Program-made: the position numbers and the translations under genes | Assembly (NCBI RefSeq): GCF_019504385.1 | Contig: NZ_CP080590.1 | Span: 4,207,501 to 4,271,500 of the forward strand | From: Devosia salina | GTDB lineage: Bacteria; Pseudomonadota; Alphaproteobacteria; Rhizobiales; Devosiaceae | Reading direction: 5' to 3' | DNA length: 64,000 nucleotides | Shown here: in pieces, positions 9,077 to 17,399 of the stretch | Position numbering within the stretch: the stretch's first letter is position 1 | Layout of the letters: the number at the start of each line of letters is the position of its first letter | Notes under the pieces: generated by a model | Databases searched by the model: none | Told to the model about the DNA's origin: nothing | The model's input: the letters and a program-made list of their open reading frames with translations, nothing else

Positions 9077-9481
9077 TTAGGCGGCGGTGACGCGGGCGTG
9101 GGTGACGGAGTCCACGCTTTCCAGATACGCCAGAGCGGCCTTGGCCTTTGCGACCAGGGCTGCGAACGCTTCGGGCTGGGTGATCGCGAGATCGGACAGC
9201 ACCTTGCGGTCGACAGCAACCTCAGCCTTGCTGAGGCCGTCGATAAATCGGTTATAGGTCAGGCCGTGATCGCGGACGGCAGCGTTGATGCGCTGGATCC
9301 ACAGAGCGCGGAAGTTGCGCTTCTTGACGCGACGATCGCGATACGCGTACTGGCCGGCCTTTTCGACGGCCTGCTTGGCGATACGGATCGTGGATTTACG
9401 ACGGCCATAATAGCCCTCGGCGGCCTTCAAGACCTTCTTGTGACGAGCGTGGGCGGTTACGCCCCTCTTAACGCGTGCCAT
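9077..9481 (-). CDS. rplT: 50S ribosomal protein L20
   Basis: A 134-aa basic protein that binds 23S rRNA early in large-subunit assembly. It opens with [18 protein letters not shown] and continues with [18 protein letters not shown], both diagnostic of L20. It lies 21 bp downstream of rpmI. The usual partner infC is not upstream. L20 commonly autoregulates this operon through its leader, but I see no clear L20-binding structure here. Confidence 0.97.
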   Translation of the reverse strand: MARVKRGVTAHARHKKVLKAAEGYYGRRKSTIRIAKQAVEKAGQYAYRDRRVKKRNFRALWIQRINAAVRDHGLTYNRFIDGLSKAEVAVDRKVLSDLAITQPEAFAALVAKAKAALAYLESVDSVTHARVTAA

Positions 9482-9502
9482 TGTTCAGTGTCCTTCCAGC
9501 TC

Positions 9503-9703
9503 TTAGCGGTTGTACGGCATGTACCACTTCACCAGACCCTCGTCGCCCTTGGACAGGATCTTGGTGCCGCGGTTGGTGCGGATGTACTTGGCGTTGTGGC
9601 TGATCAGGCGGTGGCGCTTGCCGGCAACGCCGGCCTTCACCTTACCCGAGGCGGTGAAGCTGAAACGCTTCTTGGCGCCGGACTTGGTCTTCATCTTGGG
9701 CAT
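9503..9703 (-). CDS. rpmI: 50S ribosomal protein L35
   Basis: A 66-aa protein starting [14 protein letters not shown] at the ATG complementary to 9701-9703, the universal L35 start. Upstream in-frame residues were rejected. It carries the conserved [12 protein letters not shown] segment. It is the first gene of rpmI-rplT, transcribed from the promoter at 9803-9831. Confidence 0.97.
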   Translation of the reverse strand: MPKMKTKSGAKKRFSFTASGKVKAGVAGKRHRLISHNAKYIRTNRGTKILSKGDEGLVKWYMPYNR

Positions 9704-9802
9704 TTTGCGGGTCCTTATAGAAATATTCGGATGGATTGAGGCCCATCGCATTCAAGAACCGCCACGGCATGCCTTTTGGCCGGGCGGTCCGGAAGATGGG
9801 GG

Positions 9803-9831
9803 TCTATAAGGGGAAAGCCGGGGAAAGGCAA
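9803..9831 (-). promoter_or_regulatory. sigma-70 promoter of rpmI-rplT
   Basis: On the minus strand TTGCCT (-35) is separated by exactly 17 bases from TATAGA (-10). This is a near-ideal alphaproteobacterial vegetative promoter. Transcription would start near 9796, giving a leader of about 90 nt before rpmI. Confidence 0.7.
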
Positions 9832-9843
9832 GCCTTGCGGTGG

Positions 9844-10689
9844 CTAGGCACGCGCTGCCGCCAGCATCGGCTCGATGTGATCCTCGAACAGCAGCCCCGG
9901 GCGGGCCGCCAGCGCCGCGCCATAGGCGGCTTCGGCTGTGATCGAGACATTGAGAAAGCCGATCAACCCGGCAACCTCTTCCTCGCCCAGACCGTAATGG
10001 CCGGCCAGGAGCCGGCGGTGGATTTCGGTCTTGCTGGCGATCATGCCGGCCGCGACGTCTTTCGAATTGCTCATCGAGCCGTCACGCTTGATGTAGTCGT
10101 GCAGCGGCGTGCCGATATGAACGCTTTCGGGGATGGTCCGGTAGAGCTGCAAAAGGAATTCGAGATCGGTCATGTTGCTCATGTCCGGGTCGAACCGCCC
10201 GTCGCCGCGGCGCCGGTCCCAGACCACCATGGCGTCCATGGACAGGTTCACCCATTTGTGCGCGCCCGGGCCGAGGACGCGGTCCGGCCCGTCGCCCACA
10301 AAGCGCAGATGGCGGAAATCCTCGGTCATCACGTCGAGCGCGGTGGTGACGATGCCATATTGCTCCAATGCCAGAACGGCCTTTTCGAGCTTTTGCGGCT
10401 TCAGCCGGTCATCGGCATCGAGAATGGCCGCATAAGGCGTCTCGAGCCGGTCGAGCGCCACATTGCGGGTGACCGAGGCGCCGCGGCCCACTCCGCCGCT
10501 GGTGAGGAACACCTGGCGCGGGTCATTCAGCCCCTGTTCACTGAGGAAAGCGCCATAGTCGAAGCCGTCATCGGCGATGATCCAGTGCTGCCAATCGGCA
10601 TGGGTCTGGTCGAGCACGCTGCGCACGGTCGCCGCCAGCGTGGGCTGGGCCTTGTAGGCCGGGGTGATGATGGCGACAGTCTGGGGCAC
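9844..10689 (-). CDS. family 2 glycosyltransferase
   Basis: A 281-aa GT-A-fold transferase. I chose the GTG at 10689 because AGAGG lies about 6 bases upstream and the protein then begins at the first strand, QTVAIITPAYKAQPTL. The nucleotide-sugar signature is complete: SVLDQTHADWQHWIIADDG, then ILDADDRLKPQKL with the DxD motif. The acceptor is unknown; a cell-surface polysaccharide is likely from the family. No transmembrane segment is seen. It is divergent from hsp20. Confidence 0.85.
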   Translation of the reverse strand: MPQTVAIITPAYKAQPTLAATVRSVLDQTHADWQHWIIADDGFDYGAFLSEQGLNDPRQVFLTSGGVGRGASVTRNVALDRLETPYAAILDADDRLKPQKLEKAVLALEQYGIVTTALDVMTEDFRHLRFVGDGPDRVLGPGAHKWVNLSMDAMVVWDRRRGDGRFDPDMSNMTDLEFLLQLYRTIPESVHIGTPLHDYIKRDGSMSNSKDVAAGMIASKTEIHRRLLAGHYGLGEEEVAGLIGFLNVSITAEAAYGAALAARPGLLFEDHIEPMLAAARA

Positions 10690-10703
10690 GGTTTGACCTC
10701 TGG

Positions 10704-10733
10704 CTTGAACCTTGGCTATGCCTGACCCATATC
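10704..10733 (+). promoter_or_regulatory. candidate RpoH (sigma-32) promoter of hsp20
   Basis: CTTGAAC is followed by 14 bases and then ACCCATAT. This closely matches the heat-shock consensus CTTGAA-N13-16-CCCCATnT. The predicted start near 10741 leaves about 67 nt of leader, which contains the hairpins described next. Confidence 0.55.
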
Positions 10734-10744
10734 TTGGCCAGACG

Positions 10745-10807
10745 CGCGATGCCACTGAGTTCGGGTCGCGCAGTGGACGTTGCTTGATGATCAAGGACGC
10801 TTTGATT
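10745..10807 (+). promoter_or_regulatory. ROSE-like RNA thermometer in the hsp20 leader
   Basis: A first hairpin pairs CCACTG (10752-10757) with CAGTGG (10771-10776). The second pairs CTTGA (10783-10787) with TCAAG (10791-10795) around TGA. It extends outward with G10782 bulged, so TTGCT (10780-10784) faces the AAGGA ribosome site (10793-10797). The TTGCT anti-SD with a bulged or mispaired G is the hallmark of ROSE elements before rhizobial small heat-shock genes. This was recognised by eye, with no folding calculation. Confidence 0.55.
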
Positions 10808-11227
10808 ATGTCGCGTATCTCGGTGTTTTCCGCCCCGTTTCTGCTCGGCTTCGACAGCTTTGAAGAGCGCATCGACCGGCTGGCCCGATCGGCGGAAGGC
10901 TATCCCCCCTACAATATCGAGCGCTCGTTGGATGAGGACGGGACCGAGAGGTTCCTGATCTCCATTGCGGTGGCCGGCTTTGCCCGCACCGACCTCGAGG
11001 TGAGCGTGGAAGACAACCAGCTCCTGGTGCGCGGCCGGCAGGCCGACGAGCCCGGACGGGACTTCCTGCATCGCGGTATTGCCGCGCGCCAGTTCCAGCG
11101 CAACTTTCTGCTTGCCGACGGCATGCAGGTCAAAGATGCAACTTTGGGACATGGTATGCTCGTTATTGCTCTTGAGCGCCCCCGCGCGCCCAAAATCGCC
11201 CGACAGATCGACATTCGCTCCTTGTGA
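10808..11227 (+). CDS. small heat-shock protein, Hsp20 family
   Basis: A 139-aa ATP-independent holdase. I chose the ATG at 10808 (MSRISVFSAPFLLGF), which follows AAGGA. An ATG at 10787 lies inside the thermometer hairpin and is less likely. The alpha-crystallin core runs from about residue 35 (PYNIERS) to ALERP near the end; the tail is ARQIDIRSL. It resembles IbpA/HspA-type proteins of Rhizobiales. It is 28 bp upstream of the DUF1150 gene, its usual partner in this order. Confidence 0.93.
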   Translation: MSRISVFSAPFLLGFDSFEERIDRLARSAEGYPPYNIERSLDEDGTERFLISIAVAGFARTDLEVSVEDNQLLVRGRQADEPGRDFLHRGIAARQFQRNFLLADGMQVKDATLGHGMLVIALERPRAPKIARQIDIRSL

Positions 11228-11255
11228 GGAAAGAGAACAAAGAAAGGGCCGAAAA

Positions 11256-11540
11256 ATGATGGATAAGCGCAATACCGAAGACATGATCGATGCCGCAAAC
11301 CCGCTCAAGCACTTGACGCGCGCTCAGTTCGCGGCGCTCGGCGGTGACGCGGTTGCCTATATCAAGCCGGTCTCGGGCCTGGTGCTGTCGACCATGATCC
11401 ATGATGCCGAGTTCGATGGGGCCACCCAGTACCAGCTGGTGATGTCCGCCGATGGCACGCCGCTGATGGTGGCCGATACCACCGAGGCGGTCACCGAATG
11501 GCTGGGCGACCAGAATATCGGGCTGGCGACGCTGCACTGA
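11256..11540 (+). CDS. DUF1150 family protein
   Basis: A 94-aa small protein (start MMDKRNTEDM at 11256, with AAAGGGCC just upstream). Members of this family of unknown function commonly follow hsp20 in alphaproteobacteria. There is no signal peptide or membrane segment. The conserved core is FAALGGDAVAYIKPV and the end is WLGDQNIGLATLH. It is probably co-transcribed with hsp20 and stopped by the terminator at 11583. Its role is unknown. Confidence 0.85.
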   Translation: MMDKRNTEDMIDAANPLKHLTRAQFAALGGDAVAYIKPVSGLVLSTMIHDAEFDGATQYQLVMSADGTPLMVADTTEAVTEWLGDQNIGLATLH

Positions 11541-11582
11541 CCCCTGCTGGCTCGGCAGCTGAAGACAGGACGAATTGCGACG

Positions 11583-11617
11583 CCTCCTCCCCCTGCAAAG
11601 GGGAGGAGGCTTTTTGC
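11583..11617 (+). terminator. intrinsic terminator of hsp20-DUF1150
   Basis: CCTCCTCCCC and GGGGAGGAGG form a perfect 10-bp stem with a short loop, followed by CTTTTTG. It lies 42 bp after the DUF1150 stop. Confidence 0.85.
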
Positions 11618-11651
11618 TCCCCTCCCCAACGGCTGCCTGATCCGGCAATGC

Positions 11652-11687
11652 CAGCAAAAACCCCCGCAGCCGGGCCGCAGGGGTTTG
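11652..11687 (-). terminator. intrinsic terminator of ptsN
   Basis: On the minus strand AAACCCCTGCGG is followed by its complementary arm GCGGGGGTTT and a run of T. It lies about 25 bp beyond the ptsN stop, at the end of the lptCAB-rpoN-hpf-ptsN cluster. Confidence 0.65.
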
Positions 11688-11711
11688 CATATCCGTCAAT
11701 GTCCCGATCGC

Positions 11712-12179
11712 TCAGGCCGCGTAGGTCGTTTCCAGCGGCGCCGTCAGGATGGCATGCAGGCGTTCGGGGTCCGTCTCCCGGCGCAGCTGATCGGTGACGC
11801 TTTCGGTGCGCAGCAGGCGTGCGACACGCGACAGGGCCTTGAGGTGATCGGCACCAGCGCCCACGGGCGCCAGCAGCATGACCACCAGGTCCACTGGCTG
11901 ATCATCCACGGCGTCGAAGTCGATCGGCTGGTCGAGGCGGGCAAACGCTGCCGTCACGCCCTTGAGCCCCTTGATCTTGCCATGCGGAATGGCAATGCCA
12001 TTGCCCAGGCCGGTCGAGCCCAGTTCCTCCCGGCCCGTCAGGGTCGAGAGGATTTCCTCCTTGGGGAATGCGGTCAGCTCTGCAGCTTTTTGTGCAAGGA
12101 TTTCAAATAGCTGGCGTTTATTGGTCACGCCGGTGCAAGTCAGCACCGCGTGCTTCGCCAGAATATCGGCCAATTCCAT
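11712..12179 (-). CDS. ptsN: nitrogen-PTS EIIA component
   Basis: A 155-aa EIIA-Ntr protein, the last phosphoacceptor of the nitrogen phosphotransferase chain (PtsP, PtsO, PtsN). It tunes potassium and nitrogen responses. The phosphorylated histidine is His66 in GIAIPHGKI. The opening MELADILAKHAVLTCTGVTN and the length are typical. It ends the rpoN-hpf-ptsN run, 46 bp after hpf. Confidence 0.95.
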   Translation of the reverse strand: MELADILAKHAVLTCTGVTNKRQLFEILAQKAAELTAFPKEEILSTLTGREELGSTGLGNGIAIPHGKIKGLKGVTAAFARLDQPIDFDAVDDQPVDLVVMLLAPVGAGADHLKALSRVARLLRTESVTDQLRRETDPERLHAILTAPLETTYAA

Positions 12180-12225
12180 AAATCTGCCTTAGGATCTATC
12201 CAAGTCTTGGCATTGCCAGCGCCGA

Positions 12226-12804
12226 TCAATTCGCGCTCAGGGCCGGATCAATCCAGCCAATATTGCCGTCTGCGCGGCGGTAAACCACATTCAGCCCGCC
12301 ATGTCCAGCATGGCGGAACATCACGACCTGTTGTCCAGAGAAATCGAGTTCCATCACGGCTTCCTCGACGCTCATCTGGCGCAGGCTCTTGGTCGTCTCG
12401 GCAATGACCGGCGGCGCATAGTCCTCGTCCAGCTCGTCAATGGCGTCCGAGGCGCCGAACACGGTATATTGGGCAGTCACGCCGTCCACGCCATTGGCGC
12501 CATTGCCCTTGCGGTGCTGCTTGAGTTTGCGGTTATAGCGGCGCAGCCGCTTTTCGATGTTGAGCGCCATCACCTCGAAGGCGCTGGTCGCGTCTCCCGC
12601 CTGGGCGCTGGCCTGCAGCACGGCGCCAGAATCGAGATGAACCACGCAGTCGGCGCGATAACCGATGCCGTCCGGTGTCAGGGTGAGATGGCCGTCATAG
12701 CCGCCGTCGAAATATTTCCCGACAACGGATGCGAAATGCTCCTCCGCCTTGCCCCGGAGGGCATCGCCGACATCCATGTTCTTTCCCGAAACGCGTAGGG
12801 TCAT
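12226..12804 (-). CDS. hpf: ribosome hibernation promoting factor, long form
   Basis: A 192-aa long HPF/RaiA protein that dimerises and stores 70S ribosomes as 100S particles. The ATG at 12804 (MTLRVSGKNMDVGDAL) has AAGGA upstream. The N-terminal S30AE domain covers about 1-105. A linker with KQHRKGNGANG leads to the C-terminal dimerisation domain (about 130-190), with KSLRQMSVEEAVMELDFSG. It lies between rpoN and ptsN, as in many proteobacteria. Confidence 0.94.
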   Translation of the reverse strand: MTLRVSGKNMDVGDALRGKAEEHFASVVGKYFDGGYDGHLTLTPDGIGYRADCVVHLDSGAVLQASAQAGDATSAFEVMALNIEKRLRRYNRKLKQHRKGNGANGVDGVTAQYTVFGASDAIDELDEDYAPPVIAETTKSLRQMSVEEAVMELDFSGQQVVMFRHAGHGGLNVVYRRADGNIGWIDPALSAN

Positions 12805-12987
12805 GGCTCTTGTTCCTTTCGGTCGTTGGGCGCGACGCGAGAGTTCCGAAAAGCCGCTTCCCGGCTGTAACGGGACCTGCGTCTGCCGACCCCCCAGATG
12901 TGGGGTGCCGACACCTGGGATGCTAGTCCCGGCCGAGGGGGGCTGTCCATGCGCAACTGGGCGGATAGGCGTGAATAAGCAGGTGAC

Positions 12988-13003
12988 AGCCACAAGCCTG
13001 CCA
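12988..13003 (-). promoter_or_regulatory. possible sigma-54 promoter before hpf
   Basis: On the minus strand TGG-N10-GC occurs within TGGCAGGCTTGTGGCT, meeting the GG-N10-GC rule but with TGGC in place of TTGC at -12. The predicted start near 12977 would give a leader of about 170 nt, which is long. It is suggestive mainly because rpoN is adjacent and hpf is a known sigma-54 target in other bacteria. Confidence 0.25.
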
Positions 13004-13056
13004 CTTACCGTTAGCGCGCCATGAATCACGGGTGGTCGTCCCGGCGCGGGCGGTGG

Positions 13057-14562
13057 TCAGGCGATGCGCTCGAGGCCCTTTTTCTGCCGCCGGCGGATCA
13101 CCGATGAGGGGATGTTCATGCCCTCGCGATATTTGGCGACGGTGCGCCGCGCCACATCGATTCCCTGCTCCTTGCGCAGCATCTCGGCGATCGTATCGTC
13201 GGAGAGAATGTCATTGGCCGGCTCGGCATCGATCAGCTGGCGGATGCGATGGCGCACCGCTTCGGCCGAATGGTCTCCGCCGCCATCCGAGGACGAAATG
13301 GCGGTGGTGAAGAAATACTTCATCTCATAGAGCCCGCGCGGGGTCGCCATGTATTTGTTGGCGGTGACCCGGCTGACGGTCGATTCGTGCATGTCGATGG
13401 CCTCGGCCACCGTCTTGAGCGTCATGGGTTTGAGATGCGCCACGCCATGGGTGAGGAACCCGTCCTGCTGGCGCACGATTTCGGCAGCGACCTTGGTGAT
13501 GGTCTGGGCGCGCTGGTCGAGGCTCTTGGTCAGCCAATTGGCGGTATTGAGGCAGTCGCTGAGGAAACTCTTCTCGGCCGTGTCGCGGGTCTTCCTGGTC
13601 ACCGTCGCGTAATAGACGCGGTTGACCAGCACCCTGGGCAGCACCTCGGTATTGAGCTCGATCTGCCAGCCGCCATCGGGGCCGGGGCGCACGAACACAT
13701 CGGGCACCACCGCTTCCACCGGGGCGCTGTCGAAGGCCAGCCCCGGCTTGGGATCGAGCTGGCGCAGTTCGGCCAGCATGTCGGCCAGGTCCTCGCGGTC
13801 GCAGCCAACGGCCTTGAGCAGCCCGGCCATGTTGTGCTCGGCCAAGAGGTGCAGATTGGCGATCAGCTTCTGCATGATCGGGTCGAACCGGTCGCGTTCG
13901 CGCAGCTGGATGGCGAGGCACTCGGCCACGTTGCGGGCGAAGATGCCAATGGGATCGCAGGTCTGGAGCACTTCGAGCACCGCCTCGACATCGGCCAGCT
14001 CGGCGCCGAGCAGTTCGGCCACGGCCTCGGGCTCCACCACCAGATAGCCGGCCTCGTTGAGCCCGTCGATCAGATGCTGGGCAATCAGCCGGTCCGCCGG
14101 GGTGCGCAGCAGCATATGCGCCTGCGCCTCCAGATGGTCGGAGAGACGCGGGCGGCTGGCGACATATTGGTCGAGATCGGGGGCTTCCCCGCCTTCGAAG
14201 CTGCCATTGCGGTCCGGCCCCGAGGCCTGGGCGTGATCCTGCGGGCCGGCATCGGGAAAGACGTTCTCGACGGCCGTGTCATAGCCCTCGGCAATCTCGC
14301 TGGCGTCCTTGGTGCGTTCGCCCGAGGCGACGGTGTCCTCATAGGCGCTCATTTCCGCCGGCACGTGCTGCGGCTCTTCGGGCCCCACATCGTCCCCGCC
14401 GCCTTCCTCGCGTTCCAGCAGCGGATTGCGCAGCAATTCGGCATCGACGAAGTCGTTGAGCTCGAGATGGCTGAGCTGCAGCAGCCGGATCGACTGCATC
14501 AGCTGCGGGGTCAGGGTCAGGCTCTGGCTCTGACGAAATTCCAGCCGTGGCGATAGCGCCAT
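13057..14562 (-). CDS. rpoN: RNA polymerase sigma-54 factor
   Basis: A 501-aa RpoN. I chose the ATG at 14562 (MALSPRLEFRQSQSLTLTPQLMQSI), the usual start in this order. In-frame ATGs at 14589 and 14625 are possible. Region I is Gln/Leu-rich, the acidic region II covers about 50-110, then come the core-binding domain, the HTH, and the RpoN box ARRTVAKYR near the end. It directs transcription from -24/-12 promoters with activators such as NtrC. Both glnK promoters in this window are candidate targets. Confidence 0.95.
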   Translation of the reverse strand: MALSPRLEFRQSQSLTLTPQLMQSIRLLQLSHLELNDFVDAELLRNPLLEREEGGGDDVGPEEPQHVPAEMSAYEDTVASGERTKDASEIAEGYDTAVENVFPDAGPQDHAQASGPDRNGSFEGGEAPDLDQYVASRPRLSDHLEAQAHMLLRTPADRLIAQHLIDGLNEAGYLVVEPEAVAELLGAELADVEAVLEVLQTCDPIGIFARNVAECLAIQLRERDRFDPIMQKLIANLHLLAEHNMAGLLKAVGCDREDLADMLAELRQLDPKPGLAFDSAPVEAVVPDVFVRPGPDGGWQIELNTEVLPRVLVNRVYYATVTRKTRDTAEKSFLSDCLNTANWLTKSLDQRAQTITKVAAEIVRQQDGFLTHGVAHLKPMTLKTVAEAIDMHESTVSRVTANKYMATPRGLYEMKYFFTTAISSSDGGGDHSAEAVRHRIRQLIDAEPANDILSDDTIAEMLRKEQGIDVARRTVAKYREGMNIPSSVIRRRQKKGLERIA

Positions 14563-14711
14563 GCGTAATTGGCCCTTGGATGCAAACATTTCAGCCGCGA
14601 ACGGCTGCTTCCCGGCCGGGACCATGACTCAATTTCCGGCGCGCGGCAAGTTTCGTGCCAATTGCGCTCCAGAGGCAATGGAACCGGCAATCCAGCGACT
14701 GGTGCAATGCC

Positions 14712-15467
14712 CTAGATGGAAAAACTCTCGCCCAGATAGACGCGGCGTGCTTCGGGGTCGGCGGAGATGGTCTCGGGCTTGCCCTGGATCATCACCTTGC
14801 CGCCATGGATGAGATAGGCGCGGTCCACCAGGCCCAGCGTCTCGCGCACCGCGTGGTCGGTGATCAGCACGCCAATGCCGCGCCGCGTCAACTGCCGCAC
14901 CAGGCCCTTGACCTCAGCCACCGCGATCGGGTCGACGCCGGCAAAGGGTTCGTCGAGCAGCATGAAGCCCGGATCGGCCGCCAGCGCCCGGGCGATCTCG
15001 ACGCGCCGGCGTTCCCCGCCCGACAGCGCCAGCGCATTGGATCTGGCGATATGGCCGATGGAGAACTCCTCCAGCAGCGCCGACAGCCGCCGCTGGCGTT
15101 CGGCCTTGTCACGCACGGTGTTCTCTAAGACCGCCATGATATTGTCGGTGACCGACAGGCCGCGAAAGATGGAGGGCTCCTGCGGCAGGTAGCCGATGCC
15201 CAATTGCCCGCGCTGGAACAGGGGCAGGCGGGTGATGTCCTGCCCGTCGAGCAGGATCTTGCCGGCATCGGGTTTGACCAGCCCCATGATCATGGTGAAG
15301 ACCGTGGTCTTGCCCGCGCCATTGGGACCCAACAGGCCCACCGCCTCGCCGCGGCGGACCGCCAGCGACACGTCGCGCACCACGGTGCGCTTGCCAAAGC
15401 TCTTGGCCAGGTTGTGGGCCACCAGCCAGCCGGTCTGGTCGATGCGCGGGCGGGGATCGGGGGTCAT
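14712..15467 (-). CDS. lptB: LPS export ABC transporter ATPase
   Basis: A 251-aa cytoplasmic ATPase of the LptB2FGC complex that drives LPS to the outer membrane. Walker A is GPNGAGKTT, the signature is LSGGERRR, Walker B is FMLLDEPFAGVD, and the switch His is in ITDHAVRET. It overlaps lptA by 4 bp (ATGA) and precedes rpoN, the classic arrangement. Confidence 0.95.
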   Translation of the reverse strand: MTPDPRPRIDQTGWLVAHNLAKSFGKRTVVRDVSLAVRRGEAVGLLGPNGAGKTTVFTMIMGLVKPDAGKILLDGQDITRLPLFQRGQLGIGYLPQEPSIFRGLSVTDNIMAVLENTVRDKAERQRRLSALLEEFSIGHIARSNALALSGGERRRVEIARALAADPGFMLLDEPFAGVDPIAVAEVKGLVRQLTRRGIGVLITDHAVRETLGLVDRAYLIHGGKVMIQGKPETISADPEARRVYLGESFSI

Positions 15468-15922
15468 TGCGAGGTGAACACCCCGGTGACCCTGCCGCCG
15501 CCGGCACTGGTGAAGGTGGAAACCCCGGTCGCCATGTTCACCACCAGCTCGGTCGCATTGACCGTGCCGCTGGCATTGACCACTGTGACATTGCCGGTCA
15601 GGCGCATCAGCTGGTCGCCCGGCGTATAGACCGCCTGGTCGCCGGTGGCGTCCTGGTCCTTGGTCTTCAATCGCACATTGCCGCCCGAGGCAATGAAGGT
15701 CTCGATGTCGGTGGTGCCGCCTTCGCCATAGGTCGCCACCACTTTGGGTGCCCAGACCGTGACAGTGGGATGCACCACCACGACATTGCCGGTGAACACC
15801 GCTTCATGCGCGGTCTCGTTCATCACGAACTGGTCGGAAGTGATCTCCACCGGGTTCTGCGCCAGGGCAGGGCCGATGCCGAGGAACAGCATCACCGCAA
15901 GGGCAATCGCGCTGCGCTTCAT
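15464..15922 (-). CDS. lptA: LPS transport periplasmic protein
   Basis: A 152-aa OstA/LptA-like beta-jellyroll protein that forms the periplasmic bridge for LPS. A Sec signal peptide (MKRSAIALAVMLFLGIGPALA) covers residues 1-21. Next come PVEITSDQFVMNE and repeated short strands typical of the fold. It overlaps lptB and lptC by 4 bp on each side, so the three are translationally coupled. Confidence 0.92.
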   Translation of the reverse strand: MKRSAIALAVMLFLGIGPALAQNPVEITSDQFVMNETAHEAVFTGNVVVVHPTVTVWAPKVVATYGEGGTTDIETFIASGGNVRLKTKDQDATGDQAVYTPGDQLMRLTGNVTVVNASGTVNATELVVNMATGVSTFTSAGGGRVTGVFTSQ

Positions 15923-16572
15923 TGCGTTTCGTCTCCAATGGCCCCGGGGTCACCCTCGCCCGGGGTCGAGGGCAGCGTGACCACGGAGCGCTCGAACGTC
16001 CAGTCGACTGCGGCCGCGTCATAGACCAGGCCCTGGGCCCGCACCGTCGAGCCATCGGCATAGTCGATGGCCACCGGACCGCGGGTGGTCAACAGCTGGG
16101 CCTGCCAATCGAAGATGGAATCGCGCAAGGTCCCGACGGTTCCCGTGGAATCGGCGACATCGGCCAGGCCCGGCACCAGCGTGAGCTGCCTGGCGGTATC
16201 GAGCTGCGCCTCGGCGGCCTCCATGGTCAATTGCACGCCGTCGATCCGGTTGATCACCAGATGCGCATCGGTGAGATCGATCAGCTCGCTCTGTGTGCTG
16301 GCCGCCCGGGCGCGCTCCGCCCAGACCCGGTAGGATGACCCGTCTGCCAGCGTCCCCACATAGACGGGCGCCTCGATGGCGACGGCATCGGGGGTGACCG
16401 TAACATGGGCAATGTCGAACCGGCCGGTAAGGCTGGCCAGGTAGATCTGTGCCATCAGCCCGCCCAGCACCAGCGCGCCCAGCAAGGGCACGGCCAGCCG
16501 CAGCATCGCCACGCGGCCATTGCGGCGGGCGAGTTGCTGATAGCTTTGGCGCGGGCCGGCTAGGGCTGGCAT
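15919..16572 (-). CDS. lptC: LPS export protein LptC
   Basis: A 217-aa single-pass inner-membrane protein that links LptBFG to LptA. One membrane helix lies at about residues 24-47 (MLRLAVPLLGALVLGGLM). A periplasmic LptC/OstA-like domain follows, with the DAVAIEAPVY and LTDAHLVINR strands. It is first in the lptCAB run and overlaps lptA by 4 bp. Sequence conservation of LptC is low, so position and topology support the call as much as motifs do. Confidence 0.88.
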   Translation of the reverse strand: MPALAGPRQSYQQLARRNGRVAMLRLAVPLLGALVLGGLMAQIYLASLTGRFDIAHVTVTPDAVAIEAPVYVGTLADGSSYRVWAERARAASTQSELIDLTDAHLVINRIDGVQLTMEAAEAQLDTARQLTLVPGLADVADSTGTVGTLRDSIFDWQAQLLTTRGPVAIDYADGSTVRAQGLVYDAAAVDWTFERSVVTLPSTPGEGDPGAIGDETQ

Positions 16573-16589
16573 GGCTCCCGTCCGACCCG

Positions 16590-17204
16590 TCAGCTATGGG
16601 CGAAGATGTCGGTTTCTTCCCAGCCCATCAGGTCGAGCGCGCAGCGGGTCTTGAGGAAGTCGAAGCATTCTCGGGCCAGTTCGGTGCGGCCTTCGCGGGC
16701 CAGCATGCGGTCGAGATGGCGCTTGAGGTCGTGGAGGTAAAGCACGTCGGACGCGGCATAGTCGAGCTGGGCGTCGCTCAATTTCTCCCCGCCCCAGTCC
16801 GAGCTTTGCTGCTGCTTGCTGAGATCGACATTGAGCAATTCGCGCACCAGGTCCTTGAGGCCGTGCCGGTCGGTATAGGTGCGCACCAGCTTGGAGGCGA
16901 TCTTGGTGCAATAGACCGGCCCGGTCACCACCCCGAACCGGTTCTGCAGCACCGCGACATCGAAGCGCGCATAATGGAAGATCTTGGTCACGCCCGGATC
17001 GGAGAGAAGCTTCACCAGATTGGGGGCTTCATTGGCGTCCTGGGGAATCTGCACCACATCGGCGCTGCCATCACCGGGTGACAGCTGCACCACGCAGAGC
17101 CGGTCGCGATGGGGATGGAGCCCCATGGTCTCGGTGTCGATCGCCACCTCGCGGCCGTAATTGGAAAGATTGGGCAAGTCGCCGCGATGCACTCGGATGG
17201 CCAT
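16590..17204 (-). CDS. ribonuclease D-like 3'-5' exonuclease
   Basis: A 204-aa DEDDy exonuclease. The start at 17204 (MAIRVHRGDLPNLSNYG) avoids a weakly supported 24-residue extension. Exo I AIDTETMG gives Asp23 and Glu25. Exo II is FHYARFDVAVL, and Exo III is DYAASDVLYLHDL with the Tyr/Asp pair. The HRDC domains of full RNase D (about 370 aa) are absent, as in many short alphaproteobacterial RNase D-like proteins. It probably trims stable RNA. It lies just upstream of lptC. Confidence 0.9.
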   Translation of the reverse strand: MAIRVHRGDLPNLSNYGREVAIDTETMGLHPHRDRLCVVQLSPGDGSADVVQIPQDANEAPNLVKLLSDPGVTKIFHYARFDVAVLQNRFGVVTGPVYCTKIASKLVRTYTDRHGLKDLVRELLNVDLSKQQQSSDWGGEKLSDAQLDYAASDVLYLHDLKRHLDRMLAREGRTELARECFDFLKTRCALDLMGWEETDIFAHS

Positions 17205-17357
17205 GAATCTGGTCCCGCTTTGAAACTGTCCCTTCCTTGGCACAGAGCGGTGGCCAAGAAAAGGCATGCGCCGCAAGGCGGCTTCCGGTCCGACATAAAG
17301 CTTTCTTTATATCGCTATTGCTTTCCGTCCCCGGACCTGCGAGAAACAGCGCCGAAA

Positions 17358-17399
17358 GTGTGTGGAATCCTGTCCGCACACGCGCACTACCGCGTGCGC
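17358..17399 (+). other. two adjacent hairpins in the metK leader
   Basis: GTGTG (17358-17362) can pair with CACAC (17377-17381). Immediately after, GCGCAC (17382-17387) pairs perfectly with GTGCGC (17394-17399) around TACCGC. They end 26 bp before the metK start. A regulatory leader is possible. I could not match it to the SAM-II or SAM/SAH riboswitch patterns I know. Confidence 0.35.

Noticed and set aside
10787..10789. ATG at 10787 as the hsp20 start
   Set aside because: It lies inside the proposed thermometer hairpin and has no ribosome site, while the ATG at 10808 follows AAGGA.
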